Shown here: piece by piece, positions 44,835-53,193 of the stretch
Layout: the number at the start of each line of letters is the position of its first letter
Position numbering within the stretch: position 1 is the stretch's first letter
Origin: Phycisphaerales bacterium
GTDB taxonomy: Bacteria; Planctomycetota; Phycisphaerae; Phycisphaerales; UBA1924
Length of the DNA stretch: 64,000 nt
Reading direction: 5' to 3'
Assembly: GCA_020850415.1 (NCBI GenBank)
Contig: JADZER010000059.1
Coordinates: forward strand, 81,283 to 145,282
Program-made: the position numbers and the translations under genes
The notes under the pieces: model-generated
The model's database searches: none
What the model was told of the DNA's origin: nothing
What the model saw: only the letters and a program-made list of their open reading frames with translations

Positions 44835-46255
44835 GAGTTGGATTCCTCTCCGGTGGGCAAAGAACGCCCGAGTGCCGCGCCCGAAGTCCTGCGGGCGAAG
44901 TACACGGCGCTCGCGGCAAACAGTATCGCCCCCAGCCCCGCCATGGCGTAGGTCAGCCCGTGGAAGAACGCCAGGCGGGTCTCGCCGCTGGCGAAGAAGT
45001 CCCTGTAGAGCTGCACGCCGATCGCGCCGGTATAGCCCAGCGCGTCGGCGACATAGATCGCGAACACCGCCGTGCCGACCACCCGCGTGGAGGCGATCAT
45101 CCGGTCGAACAGGACGCTCCCAAAGGGGACATACGCCAGATACGCGCCGAACCCGTTGCAGACCATCCAGGCCAGGCCGGAGATCATCCCCGCGTCGTGC
45201 GCCAGGGTCGAGCCCAGCATGAGCAGACAGCCGGCGCCCATCACGCCGAACGCGCCGAGCAGTCCCCACCGGTTGTTCTTGATGAGGTTGAGTCCCCCCT
45301 GGACCGCCATCACGCCGAACGCGACCCACACCTCCATGCGGGCGAAGATCGTGTCGTCGTCGGCGTAGCCCAGCCCCTCGAGGATCTCGACCGCGTAGTT
45401 GTCGCGGAAATCGCGGTAGGCGGTGAGGAAAAAGTACACGACGAACAGCATGACCAGCCCCGGGAGAAACGCCCTGACGAACCCCATCCGGTGCTTACCG
45501 TCCATCGGCTCGCGCTCGGCGCGGGCCGCGATGTCGGCCGTGTTCGGCTCAGGCATGTGGTTGATAAGCCATACAGAGACCAGGAACGGGACGAGAAAGA
45601 CCGCCCCGGTCGCGAACGGCATCCACGCCTCGGAGATCTCGCCGAACCCGTGGAACATGTTGGGGACGCGGACCTGGAACGGGACGCTCTCCCCGCCGGG
45701 GCCCGTGCGCCCGTAGTCGATCGCGAAGACCGGCAGCGAGGCCTGCCCGCCCATCAGCGCCTTGCCCACCCCCTTGACCACGCCGCTCGCCAGGATGAAC
45801 GAGCAGCTCAGCCCCGCGAGCAGCAGCTCGCTGGTGCGCCGGCCCTCGAGATACCACACCACCAGGCCCCACACCATCCCCAAGGGGAGCCCGTTGACGA
45901 AGATCGCCGCCACCTTGAGGTTGTCGGGAACGACCGCGAACAGGAGCAGCGAGCCCTCCGCGACAGAGATCAGCACGACCAGCGCGACCGCTCGCTTCGC
46001 CCGGGTCATCTCAGAAACAAGCTTGATGCCGAGGTATTTCGAGAGCGTATACCCGAGGAGCTGGCCGATGACCAGCGCCGTCTTCAGCTCCACACCCGAA
46101 CCCAGAAAGCTCAGGCCCTCGAACTTGCCCGCGCTGAACGGCTTGCGGAACGCGTACATGCAGAAGTAGGTGCTGAACGCCGTGGCCATCGCGAAGATGG
46201 TCAGCAGCCAGACCGGGGCGCGGTCCAGGGCGTTCTGCAGCGGCCGCAGCTTCAT
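44831..46255 (-). CDS. DUF5690-type major-facilitator-like membrane protein, candidate phosphonate importer
   Basis: This 474-residue protein has about 12 hydrophobic segments. The start is typical of DUF5690 proteins: TAFSTYFCMYAFRKPFSAGK, then GVELKTALVIGQLLGYTLSK and LPLGMVWGLVVWYLEGRRTS. The YAFRKPFSA stretch resembles sugar-phosphate/phosphate antiporters of the GlpT/UhpT group, a weak but suggestive link. A charged loop (MPEPNTADIAARAEREPMDG) separates the halves. It is the second gene of the operon, 30 bases after the metallohydrolase gene, and overlaps phnA by 4 bases. No other phosphonate transporter is visible in the operon. Transport of aminoethylphosphonate or phosphonoacetate is inference. 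Confidence 0.75.
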   Translation of the reverse strand: MKLRPLQNALDRAPVWLLTIFAMATAFSTYFCMYAFRKPFSAGKFEGLSFLGSGVELKTALVIGQLLGYTLSKYLGIKLVSEMTRAKRAVALVVLISVAEGSLLLFAVVPDNLKVAAIFVNGLPLGMVWGLVVWYLEGRRTSELLLAGLSCSFILASGVVKGVGKALMGGQASLPVFAIDYGRTGPGGESVPFQVRVPNMFHGFGEISEAWMPFATGAVFLVPFLVSVWLINHMPEPNTADIAARAEREPMDGKHRMGFVRAFLPGLVMLFVVYFFLTAYRDFRDNYAVEILEGLGYADDDTIFARMEVWVAFGVMAVQGGLNLIKNNRWGLLGAFGVMGAGCLLMLGSTLAHDAGMISGLAWMVCNGFGAYLAYVPFGSVLFDRMIASTRVVGTAVFAIYVADALGYTGAIGVQLYRDFFASGETRLAFFHGLTYAMAGLGAILFAASAVYFARRTSGAALGRSLPTGEESNS

Positions 46256-46285
46256 GGCGCCTCCACGGGGCGTGTCATCGCGGAC

Positions 46286-48709
46286 CTAGCTCCCCGGCTG
46301 CGCGCCCGCATCAAGCCCCTCCCCGATCGGCCGGAAGTACAGCCCGAACCCGCCCCCGTAGTTGGCCACCTTCACCAACACCCGGTTCCAACCCTGCTTC
46401 AGCCGCATCCGCCCGACATGCTGCATCGGCTGCGCCGAGTGATCACCCAGATCGCCCACGAGACGCTCGCCGTTCACAAACAGCACCGACCCGTCGTCCG
46501 AACCGTAGGCGAACGGCACCACCCGCTCCCGGTCGCTCCGGATCCACGCCTGGGCGTACGCGATGACCCCCTCGAACGCGCCGGGCGCGTTGTCGATCTT
46601 CTGAAGGTCGAGGTACCCGTTCTCGCGCGTGGCCATCCTGCGCCAACCGACCCTCGCCCCCCCCACCCCCTCGAACTCCCCCTCGCTCGCCGTCTCAGGC
46701 CCGTACACCGCCATGTCGAGCACCCTCGGGCTCTCGCACGGGAAGTACCCGACCACCGACCACTCGCGGATCATCTCCCCCGGCAGCAACGCGTCGAGCT
46801 CGCTGCCGTAGGCCGACAACTCGACCGGGTCGACCCGATCGATCAGCTCCAGCACCCGATCCCCCACGCCCGGCCCGCCGCAGGCCGCGAGGGCCCGCAT
46901 CGCCGCGATCCGCATGTACCCGTCGATCCCCTCCTCATCCCACACACGCCGGACATCGGCCGACAGATCGGCCGCCCCAAGCTGCTCCGCGCCCCGCAAC
47001 GCCGCCAGCCGCACCCTGCGATCCGGGTCGAGCAGCCCCATCCGCACCACATCATCAGCCTTGCCGAACCCCGTCTCCACCGCAGCGAGCACCAGCATCG
47101 CCCGCTCGCTCCCCCCGGCGTTCGCCCACGGGTGCTCCAGATCCGAGGTCATCACCGCCGCGCCGACCACACCGGTCGCCCAGTCCGCCGCGCAGGTCAC
47201 CTCCCCGTTCCCGTCCGCGTCGATCCACACCGGGTTGGTCACCGCCAGCGGCAGGATCGGCCTCCCCTGGTCGCTCACGATCGGCGAGAGCGAGGTGTCG
47301 CCCTCCACCAGCAGCGACACCCAGCAGTCCCGACGGACCGGGACCGTGAAGGACGAGTCCAGCCGCACAGCGTCCCCCGTCTGCGCCACCTCGATCGTCC
47401 GGACCACATCCCCGCTCACCACGATCTTGACCCGGTCCACCGAGACCCACGACGCGGCCTGCACCCGGACCGCCACCGACACCTCGCCCCCGCTCGCCGA
47501 GCCCTGCCCGCCCATCGCCACGCCGTTCACGCTGAACTCGACGAACGGCCCGATCGTCGTGAACACCCGGTTCTCCCGCAGCGCCCGCGCCAGCTCCGGC
47601 ACATCCACCGACGCCGGGTCGTCCGCGCCCAGGCGGACGAAGTTCCGCGGGTACCCCGCCATGTCGTTGTGCACCGTGTGACTGTCGGAGTTCCCCACCG
47701 CGCTGTAGCGGTGGCCCAGGTTCAGCAGATTGAACCAGTCCTGCAGCACCGAGTGCGACTGCTGCTCGGTCGCCACGCCGTCGAGCCCGACGCGGTAGTA
47801 GCCCCACCCCTCGTTCTCGTTGAAGATCTCGATGGTGTCGAAGTCCCCCGAGTAGCTCGCGGTCGTCGCCCGGCCCGTCACCGGGTCGAGCCCCGTCCGC
47901 CCGAAGTAGTCGATGTCGCCCCAGCGCGGGTGGTTCAGCTGGATGACCGGGCGCAGCCCGAACTCGTTGGCCTGGGCCCGGATGATCGAGAACAGCGCGT
48001 TCGCGTCGGTGAGCCGCGAGGGGATCACCGGGCTCTTCGCGCTCAGCGGGAACGCGTTGAAGTGGCCGATCGGCGTCGAGACCTCGTTGCCGACCACCGC
48101 GCTGATGTGCGCGTGGGCCCCCAGGTGCCCAATCGTCGGCGCGTAGTCGGTCTGGTGGTTGTGGTCGGTCGCGACCGCGAACTCCACGCCCTCGCCGACC
48201 AGGCTGATGATCCGCTCGTTCATGTTCGAGTCGCCGTGGCCCGAGTAGGTCAGCGTGTGCAGGTGAAAGTCGCCGCTCACCCACCCGCCCGTGTCGACCT
48301 CGTGGTGCAGCGTCGCGTCCAGGGCCACCTCCCCGCCGGGCGTCACCGTCACCCGCCTGGTGTCGATGCTCCACTCCAGCCCGCGCGACGCGTGCACCGT
48401 GTACTCGCCCGCCGGCACGGTGATCGCCCCGCGCCCGTCCAGGGTGTACACCACATTCTTCCGCACCGCGAGGTGCTCCGGGTCTGCCTGCGTGTTCGGG
48501 AACAGCTCCGGGTCGGCCGCCCCGGCGACGACAAAGGTCAGCCGTCCCGGGATCGCAGTCCCCGCCGCGTCGGCGATGACGAACCGCACCACGCCCTCCG
48601 TGCCGCTGTCGCCCGCCGTGTCCGCGACGCTCTGCCCGAACGCCACCCCGAACGCCGCCCCGCTCGCCAGCAGCCACGCAAGCCCAACCGCACCGGTAGT
48701 CCGCGTCAT
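46286..48709 (-). CDS. Exported CehA/McbA-family (PHP-domain) metallohydrolase
   Basis: This 807-residue protein has a signal ending AAFGVAFGQS. A beta domain comes first, then a PHP metal-site domain: GDFHLHTLTYSGHGD near 147, ATDHNHQTDY near 180, VVGNEVSTPIGHFNAFPLS, PVIQLNHPRWGD and AVGNSDSHTVHNDM near 340. These match CehA/McbA-type hydrolases, which cleave esters and amides (carbaryl type). A HEAT-like stretch follows (~560-640: RRVRLAALRGAEQLGAAD), then a C-terminal module reading GWNRVLVKVANYGGGFGLYF, like PA14/DUF beta-modules. GGAG precedes the ATG. As the first gene of the phn operon, it may release aminoethylphosphonate from conjugates outside the cytoplasm. Confidence 0.8.
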   Translation of the reverse strand: MTRTTGAVGLAWLLASGAAFGVAFGQSVADTAGDSGTEGVVRFVIADAAGTAIPGRLTFVVAGAADPELFPNTQADPEHLAVRKNVVYTLDGRGAITVPAGEYTVHASRGLEWSIDTRRVTVTPGGEVALDATLHHEVDTGGWVSGDFHLHTLTYSGHGDSNMNERIISLVGEGVEFAVATDHNHQTDYAPTIGHLGAHAHISAVVGNEVSTPIGHFNAFPLSAKSPVIPSRLTDANALFSIIRAQANEFGLRPVIQLNHPRWGDIDYFGRTGLDPVTGRATTASYSGDFDTIEIFNENEGWGYYRVGLDGVATEQQSHSVLQDWFNLLNLGHRYSAVGNSDSHTVHNDMAGYPRNFVRLGADDPASVDVPELARALRENRVFTTIGPFVEFSVNGVAMGGQGSASGGEVSVAVRVQAASWVSVDRVKIVVSGDVVRTIEVAQTGDAVRLDSSFTVPVRRDCWVSLLVEGDTSLSPIVSDQGRPILPLAVTNPVWIDADGNGEVTCAADWATGVVGAAVMTSDLEHPWANAGGSERAMLVLAAVETGFGKADDVVRMGLLDPDRRVRLAALRGAEQLGAADLSADVRRVWDEEGIDGYMRIAAMRALAACGGPGVGDRVLELIDRVDPVELSAYGSELDALLPGEMIREWSVVGYFPCESPRVLDMAVYGPETASEGEFEGVGGARVGWRRMATRENGYLDLQKIDNAPGAFEGVIAYAQAWIRSDRERVVPFAYGSDDGSVLFVNGERLVGDLGDHSAQPMQHVGRMRLKQGWNRVLVKVANYGGGFGLYFRPIGEGLDAGAQPGS

Positions 48710-48930
48710 CGTCAGGTCTCCTACCGCGCCCCGGAGGCCGGTGGTGATGGTTGCATGCCGCCACCACCCCAGCAGTCCAGAATCCGATCCTTCATCAAAT
48801 CCAAACGCAACGCGCCGGGTCTATTACCAGCGGATGAAGTCTGCGCCGGCGCAGGCCCCCGGGGCCTCTGCCGTCGACCGCACCCGCTAGCGTGATCGCA
48901 CCCCTCGCGACGCCCCTCACGGAGCCCCCG

Positions 48931-49638
48931 ATGACCCGCCTCGCCGCCCCGCCGCAGCGTCAGCCCACCGAGTTCGACCTCACCGGCCGCCGCATGTGGC
49001 CCACCATGCTCTTCCTGCGCCGCTGGCGAGAGTACCCGCACCACGCGCCAGGCCTCACCGCCCATCTCCTCGACCTGCGTCGACGCGAGCCCGTCAACAT
49101 CGCCAGCGGCGTCGCCGTCGCCTCCAAGCCCGAGGCCGGCCTCTTCGAGAGCCGCATGGACCTGTTCGACAACCCCGACCAGCCCGACCTCCGCGCCCTG
49201 GTCGCGTTCATCGACGACTCGCTCCGTCAGGCGATCGCCCTGGCCAACGACAAACGCGTCCCCCCCTCCGCCATCGAGATCGACTACACCGACGCCTGGT
49301 TCCATGTCACCAACGACGGCGGGTTCCACGACGCGCACTACCACGGCGGCTGCTCATGGTGCGGCATCTTCTATGTCCAGGCCGGCGACGCTCCCGCCGC
49401 ACAGCCCACACACGCGCCCAACGGCGTCAACCGCTTCTACTCCCCCTTCGTCGTCGGCGGCATGCTCGACGACTTCGGCAGCAGCTACCTCCGAAACAAC
49501 CTCTTCGACATCCCCCCTCGCGACGGCCAACTCGTCATCTTCCCCTCCTTCCTCCTGCACAGCGCCCTGCCCTACCGAGGCGAGAAGGACCGGATCGTCA
49601 TCGCCTTCAACACCACCAGCACCCTTCGCCAGACCTAA
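48931..49638 (+). CDS. Putative 2-oxoglutarate/Fe(II)-dependent oxygenase
   Basis: This 235-residue protein has the iron-binding facial triad order: FHDAHYHGGCSWCGIFYV (His-x-x-His type start near residue 130) and a late FPSFLLHSALPYRGEKDRIV with His and Arg, the latter probably binding 2-oxoglutarate. PTMLFLRRWREYP and the WFHVTNDGGFHDAHYHGG block resemble the putative 2OG-Fe(II) oxygenase family that hydroxylates or demethylates small molecules or proteins. The ATG at 48931 is preferred over a GTG at 48892 because GGAG lies nine bases before it. It is divergent from the phn operon across a 221-bp gap. Confidence 0.8.
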   Translation: MTRLAAPPQRQPTEFDLTGRRMWPTMLFLRRWREYPHHAPGLTAHLLDLRRREPVNIASGVAVASKPEAGLFESRMDLFDNPDQPDLRALVAFIDDSLRQAIALANDKRVPPSAIEIDYTDAWFHVTNDGGFHDAHYHGGCSWCGIFYVQAGDAPAAQPTHAPNGVNRFYSPFVVGGMLDDFGSSYLRNNLFDIPPRDGQLVIFPSFLLHSALPYRGEKDRIVIAFNTTSTLRQT

Positions 49639-49714
49639 CCCCACCCCCTCCCAAAAACACAACGACCCGCCCCTGTCAACCAGGATCGGGCCCCGACGGC
49701 CACGCTCTATCCAA

Positions 49715-49787
49715 TGGGCAGGGCCGGACTTGAACCGGCGACCCTCGCATTTTCAGTGCGATGCTCTACCAACTGAGCTACCTACCC
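49715..49787 (-). tRNA. tRNA-Phe (anticodon GAA)
   Basis: A 73-base cloverleaf: acceptor GGGTAGG pairs with CCTGCCC (one T-G wobble). The D-stem is GCTC/GAGC, the anticodon stem TCGCA/TGCGA encloses CTGAAAA, and the T-arm GCCGG/CCGGC holds TTCAAGT. The anticodon GAA is at 49752-49754. CCA is not encoded. It lies between the 2OG-oxygenase gene and cinA. Confidence 0.97.
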
Positions 49788-49816
49788 GCTCACCCGCGGC
49801 TGCCCGCCGGTTCCCA

Positions 49817-49844
49817 ACGATACCACCCCCCCACGACCCGTCAA
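49817..49844 (-). promoter_or_regulatory. Promoter of tRNA-Phe
   Basis: On the minus strand TTGACG (49839-49844) and TATCGT (49817-49822) are 16 bases apart. The -10 box lies ~30 bases before the tRNA 5' end. It is the best sigma-70-like match in the window. Confidence 0.55.
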
Positions 49845-49926
49845 GCCAACCACGCCGCAAACCTCCCCGCACCCTCCCAACCATGCCCCACCCCCGGCCG
49901 AGAACCCATTCAACCCCACGAGCCCC

Positions 49927-51393
49927 TCACACCTCCCGCCGCTCCTGCTCCCCAGCCAGCCCCATATCCACCCCCACCAGCTTCAGACGCAACATCCCCA
50001 GCGCTGTCACCGCCGCCCACTCACGAACCGCCTCCCGCCCCCCCGCAAACAGAAACCGGCGGCAGTCCACCGTCCCATCCCCGCTTGCGCGGCAGACCCA
50101 CACCGTCCCCACCGGCTTGCCCTCGCTCCCCCCGTCGGGCCCCGCGATCCCCGTCACCGCCAGGCAGTGATCCACGCCCCTCCCTCCGCTCCGGGGCGGG
50201 CCACTAGGGGCCCCCTCCCCGTCTACCCCCCCTCGCAGCTCCCACACCCCCCGCTGCAACCCCCCCAGCGCCATCGCCCCCGCCACCTCGCCGCTCACCG
50301 CCCCCGGCGCCCCCTTCCGCACTTCCGGAAAGTACCCCTCCGGCACCCCCACCTGCCCCACCTTCATCCCGTTCGTGTAGGTGATCCACCCGCCGCAGAA
50401 CACCGACGACGAGCCCGCCACCGCCGTCACCTTCTCCCCCAGCAGCCCCCCGGTGCAGCTCTCCACCACCGCCAACCGCTCCCCGCGCTCCCGAAGCAGC
50501 CCCACCACCACCTCCGCCAACCCGAGTTCGCCGTCCCCTCCCACCGGCGTCACCACCGCCGCCCCCAACCGCTCCCGCACCACCCGCTCGGTCTCATCCA
50601 GATCCCACTCACCCTCCCCTCGGGGCCTGTCACCCAGATGCGCACCAGCCCCGGCCGGCGGCCCCGCCGGCTCATCCTTCTTCCTTCCGCCTTCATCCTT
50701 CTGCCTTCCCCCCCCCTCCCACCGCATCCGCACCGTCACCACCCCGGCCTGCGCCGTCGTCCCCACCAGCGGGTTGCGGGACCGGCCCATCAGCTCCCCC
50801 AGCAACTCCGCCACCCTCGACTCCCCCAGCCCGAAGGTCCGCACCAGCCGCGTCCGCACCACCGCCCCCGGACGCAACGCCCCCGCTACGAACCGCTCAA
50901 ACATCGGCCTCATCTCCCGCGGCGGCCCCGGCAAGCAAAACACATCCGCCGCCCCCACCACCCCCCGCACCCCCGGCGCCGTGCCGTTGGGGTTCTCCAG
51001 GCACACCGCCCCCACCGGGCGCATCGCCTGCACCCGATTCAACTCCGGCATCACCCGCCCCCGCGACGCGTACCACCCCTCGACCTGCGCCATCGCCCCC
51101 GCGTCGATCTCCAGCACCGTCCCCATCGCCCGCGCCAGCGCCGCCCGCGTCAGATCATCCGCCGTCGGCCCGAGCCCCCCCGTCACCACGACCAGATCCG
51201 CCTCCCCCGCCGCCCTCACTAGCTCCCCCGCGATAACCGCCTCGTCGTCCTCCACCGTCACATGCCGCACCGGCCGCACACCCCGCGCCAGCAACTGCTC
51301 GCTCAACCACCTCGAGTTGGTGTCCAGGCTCTGCCCCAACACCAGCTCATCCCCGATCGACACAATCACCGCCCGCGCATGCACCTTCGCCAT
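49927..51393 (-). CDS. cinA: CinA-family protein (nicotinamide mononucleotide deamidase with MoCF domain), with two inserted repeat segments
   Basis: This is a 488-residue protein. The N-terminal MoCF-like domain (~1-170) has SIGDELVLGQSLDTNSRWL, VTGGLGPTADDLTRAALA and LENPNGTAPGV. The C-terminal PncC domain has LAVVESCTGGLLGEKVTAV, SSSVFCGGWITYTNGMKVGQ, AVSGEVAGAMA and CLAVTGIAGPDGGSEGKPVG. CinA recycles the pyridine by-product nicotinamide mononucleotide. Family members have ~415 residues; this one is longer because of a hydrophilic insert at ~225-260 (GGGRQKDEGGRKKDE type) and another near 390-405 (GEGAPSGPPRSGGRG). The second insert is repeat family A read in frame. ATG 51393 follows the family start. 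Confidence 0.85.
   Translation of the reverse strand: MAKVHARAVIVSIGDELVLGQSLDTNSRWLSEQLLARGVRPVRHVTVEDDEAVIAGELVRAAGEADLVVVTGGLGPTADDLTRAALARAMGTVLEIDAGAMAQVEGWYASRGRVMPELNRVQAMRPVGAVCLENPNGTAPGVRGVVGAADVFCLPGPPREMRPMFERFVAGALRPGAVVRTRLVRTFGLGESRVAELLGELMGRSRNPLVGTTAQAGVVTVRMRWEGGGRQKDEGGRKKDEPAGPPAGAGAHLGDRPRGEGEWDLDETERVVRERLGAAVVTPVGGDGELGLAEVVVGLLRERGERLAVVESCTGGLLGEKVTAVAGSSSVFCGGWITYTNGMKVGQVGVPEGYFPEVRKGAPGAVSGEVAGAMALGGLQRGVWELRGGVDGEGAPSGPPRSGGRGVDHCLAVTGIAGPDGGSEGKPVGTVWVCRASGDGTVDCRRFLFAGGREAVREWAAVTALGMLRLKLVGVDMGLAGEQERREV
50181..50226. repeat. Repeat family A, copy inside cinA
   Basis: A core like CGGGGCGGGCCACTAGGGGC is followed by a C/T tract. Related copies lie at 53933-53974 (in the GH20 gene) and 57189-57237 (intergenic). 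Here it is translated as an insert of about 16 residues. Confidence 0.6.
50664..50720. repeat. Purine/pyrimidine-biased imperfect tandem repeat inside cinA
   Basis: On the + strand TCATCCTTCTTCC is followed by TTCATCCTTCTGCC. Read from the minus strand it gives a Lys/Asp/Glu/Gly/Arg-rich insert in the CinA protein. Confidence 0.5.
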
Positions 51394-51466
51394 ACCCAAG
51401 CGTACCCGCCCCACGCCTCAACCCCCTCCCGCCAGCAAAGCAGCACCCTCCCTCCCCCTCCGAGCC

Positions 51467-51492
51467 CCCGTGCCTCCGTCCCTTCGTGCCTT
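51467..51492 (+). repeat. Short repeat CCGTGCCTCCGT type, copy 1
   Basis: A close relative of the segment at 61984-62012 (CTCCGTGCCTCCGTGCCTCT). It lies in the gap between cinA and the symporter gene. Confidence 0.4.
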
Positions 51493-51513
51493 CCACCCGT
51501 TACCCTCCCCCCA

Positions 51514-53193
51514 ATGCCGCCCACGCCCTCCCACTTCACCACCACCGACTGGCTCGTCCTCCTCGCCTATCTCGCCCTCCTCGTCGGCACGGGCATCGCC
51601 TTCACCCGCCGCCAGTCCGGCAGCGCCGACTACTTCCTCGCCGGCCGGCGCATGCCCGTCTGGGCCGTCGCCATCTCCATCCTCGCCACCAGCCTCTCCG
51701 CCGCCACCTTTATCGGCGTCCCCCAGTCCGGCTTCACCGGCAACCTCACCTACCTCGCCACCAACATCGGCATGGTCCTCGCCATCGTCCTCGTCGCGGT
51801 CTTCTTCATCCCCGCCTTCTACGCCCACAACTGCACCAGCATCTACCAGCTCCTCGAGCAGCGCTTCGGCATGGCCGGGCGCCGCGCCGCCGGCATCGCC
51901 TACCTCTTCGGCCGGCTCCTCGCCAGCTCCTCCCGCATCTACATCGGCGCCATCCCCGCCGCCATCATCCTCTTCGGCGAGGACGCCAGCCGTGACCCCG
52001 GCGCACTCTCGGTCGCGATCGCCATCTTCTGCGTCATCGGCATCGGCTACACCCTCCTCGGCGGCATCGGCGCCGTCATCTGGACCGATGTCATCCAGAC
52101 CATCGTCTTCGTCGTCGCCGCCGCCGCCGCCATCGTCCTCATCCTCAACCACATCCCCGGCGGCGCCCCCGCCGCCATCGACGCCCTCGCCCACGACGGC
52201 AAGCTCACCATCCTCGACACCACCGCCTCCCTCGAACGCCCCTACACCATCTACGCCTGCATCCTCGCCTTCACCCTCATGGGCCTGGCCTCCTACGGCA
52301 CCGACCAAGACATGGTCCAGCGCATGCTCACCTGCAGGAACGCCCTCGCCGGCGGACGCTCCGCGGTCCTCGGCATCGTCGTCGCTGTGCCCACGATCCT
52401 GCTGTTTCTCACCATCGGCATGCTGCTTCATGTCTTCTACAGGCGCCCCGACATCATGGGCGACGCCGCCCCCGCCTACGAGATCGAGCAGACCGGCAAG
52501 GTCTTCGTCTCGTTCATCCTCCGCGAGATGCCCGCCGGACTCTCCGGGCTCATGATCGCCGGACTCGTCGCCGCCGGACTTTCAAGCGTCAACAGCTCCC
52601 TCAACTCCATGGCCAACACCGTCGTCACCGACTTCTACCAGCCCCTCCGCCCCGGCAAGCCCGACCGCCACTACCTGGTCGCCGGCCGCGCGTGCGTCAT
52701 CGGCTGGGGCGTCCTCATGACCGCCGCCGCCTGCGCCTGCGTCTTCTGGGAAGCCCACACCCGCCAGGTCCGCGAGACACTCGGCCTCGACCCCTCCGGC
52801 TTCACACTCCTCGACTTCGCCCTCAGCGTCATGACCTTCGCCTACGCCGGCCTCCTGGCCATGTTCCTCTCCGCCATCTTCACCCGCCGCGGCAACGCCA
52901 TCAGTGCCATCGCCGCCCTCGCCATTGGCTTCCTCGTCGTCCTCGCCATGCAGCCGGCCATCTGGCACTGGTGGACCGGCCACATCCCCGCCTGGGCCGC
53001 CACCCCGACCATCGACGACGGCTTCCGACTCGGCGAGCACCCCCCCGCCTGGCCCTGGCACCTCGTCGCCGGCCTCATCGCCGCGTTCACCACCTGCCAG
53101 CTCGGCGCCCCCTCCAACAGAGCCCGAAGCGCCAGCGAGGGTCCAACGCCCAGCCTCCCACCGCGCCCCGATCGTGACGAGGTCGCCCCATGA
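51514..53193 (+). CDS. Sodium:solute symporter (SSS family)
   Basis: This 559-residue protein has ~13 transmembrane helices. Family motifs: DWLVLLAYLALLVGTGIAF, SGSADYFLAGRRMPVWAVAI, SILATSLSAATFIGVPQSGF, GIGYTLLGGIGAVIWTDVIQ and LASYGTDQDMVQRMLTCRN. Near the end it has a Na+-site type block (GLVAAGLSSVNSSLNSMANT). The C-terminal tail RARSASEGPTPSLPP is a dispersed repeat (family C) read in frame. TACCCT lies 7 bases before the ATG with no Shine-Dalgarno. Its stop overlaps the GH20 start, so it likely imports a sugar (N-acetylhexosamine or its oligomers) released by that enzyme. Confidence 0.9.
   Translation: MPPTPSHFTTTDWLVLLAYLALLVGTGIAFTRRQSGSADYFLAGRRMPVWAVAISILATSLSAATFIGVPQSGFTGNLTYLATNIGMVLAIVLVAVFFIPAFYAHNCTSIYQLLEQRFGMAGRRAAGIAYLFGRLLASSSRIYIGAIPAAIILFGEDASRDPGALSVAIAIFCVIGIGYTLLGGIGAVIWTDVIQTIVFVVAAAAAIVLILNHIPGGAPAAIDALAHDGKLTILDTTASLERPYTIYACILAFTLMGLASYGTDQDMVQRMLTCRNALAGGRSAVLGIVVAVPTILLFLTIGMLLHVFYRRPDIMGDAAPAYEIEQTGKVFVSFILREMPAGLSGLMIAGLVAAGLSSVNSSLNSMANTVVTDFYQPLRPGKPDRHYLVAGRACVIGWGVLMTAAACACVFWEAHTRQVRETLGLDPSGFTLLDFALSVMTFAYAGLLAMFLSAIFTRRGNAISAIAALAIGFLVVLAMQPAIWHWWTGHIPAWAATPTIDDGFRLGEHPPAWPWHLVAGLIAAFTTCQLGAPSNRARSASEGPTPSLPPRPDRDEVAP
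53116..53150 (+). repeat. Repeat family C, copy 2 (encodes symporter tail)
   Basis: AACAGAGCCCGAAGCGCCAG and following bases match 4190-4223 and, inverted, 62068-62104. It forms part of the coding sequence at the symporter C-terminus. Confidence 0.7.

Noticed and set aside
41340..44951. A 1203-residue open frame on the + strand
   Set aside because: Antisense to phnY, the FAD gene and phnA, which all show catalytic motifs. No family features of its own.
39731..48709. C-P lyase pathway
   Set aside because: No phnG-phnM type genes. The operon encodes the hydrolytic phosphonoacetate route instead.
44960..48895. A 1311-residue open frame on the + strand
   Set aside because: Antisense to phnA-upstream genes with clear protein motifs. 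Its Arg/Pro/His-rich translation is a by-product of high GC at third positions.
49715..49787. tRNA-Phe as attachment site of an integrated element
   Set aside because: No integrase gene or duplicated tRNA 3' end is seen on either side.
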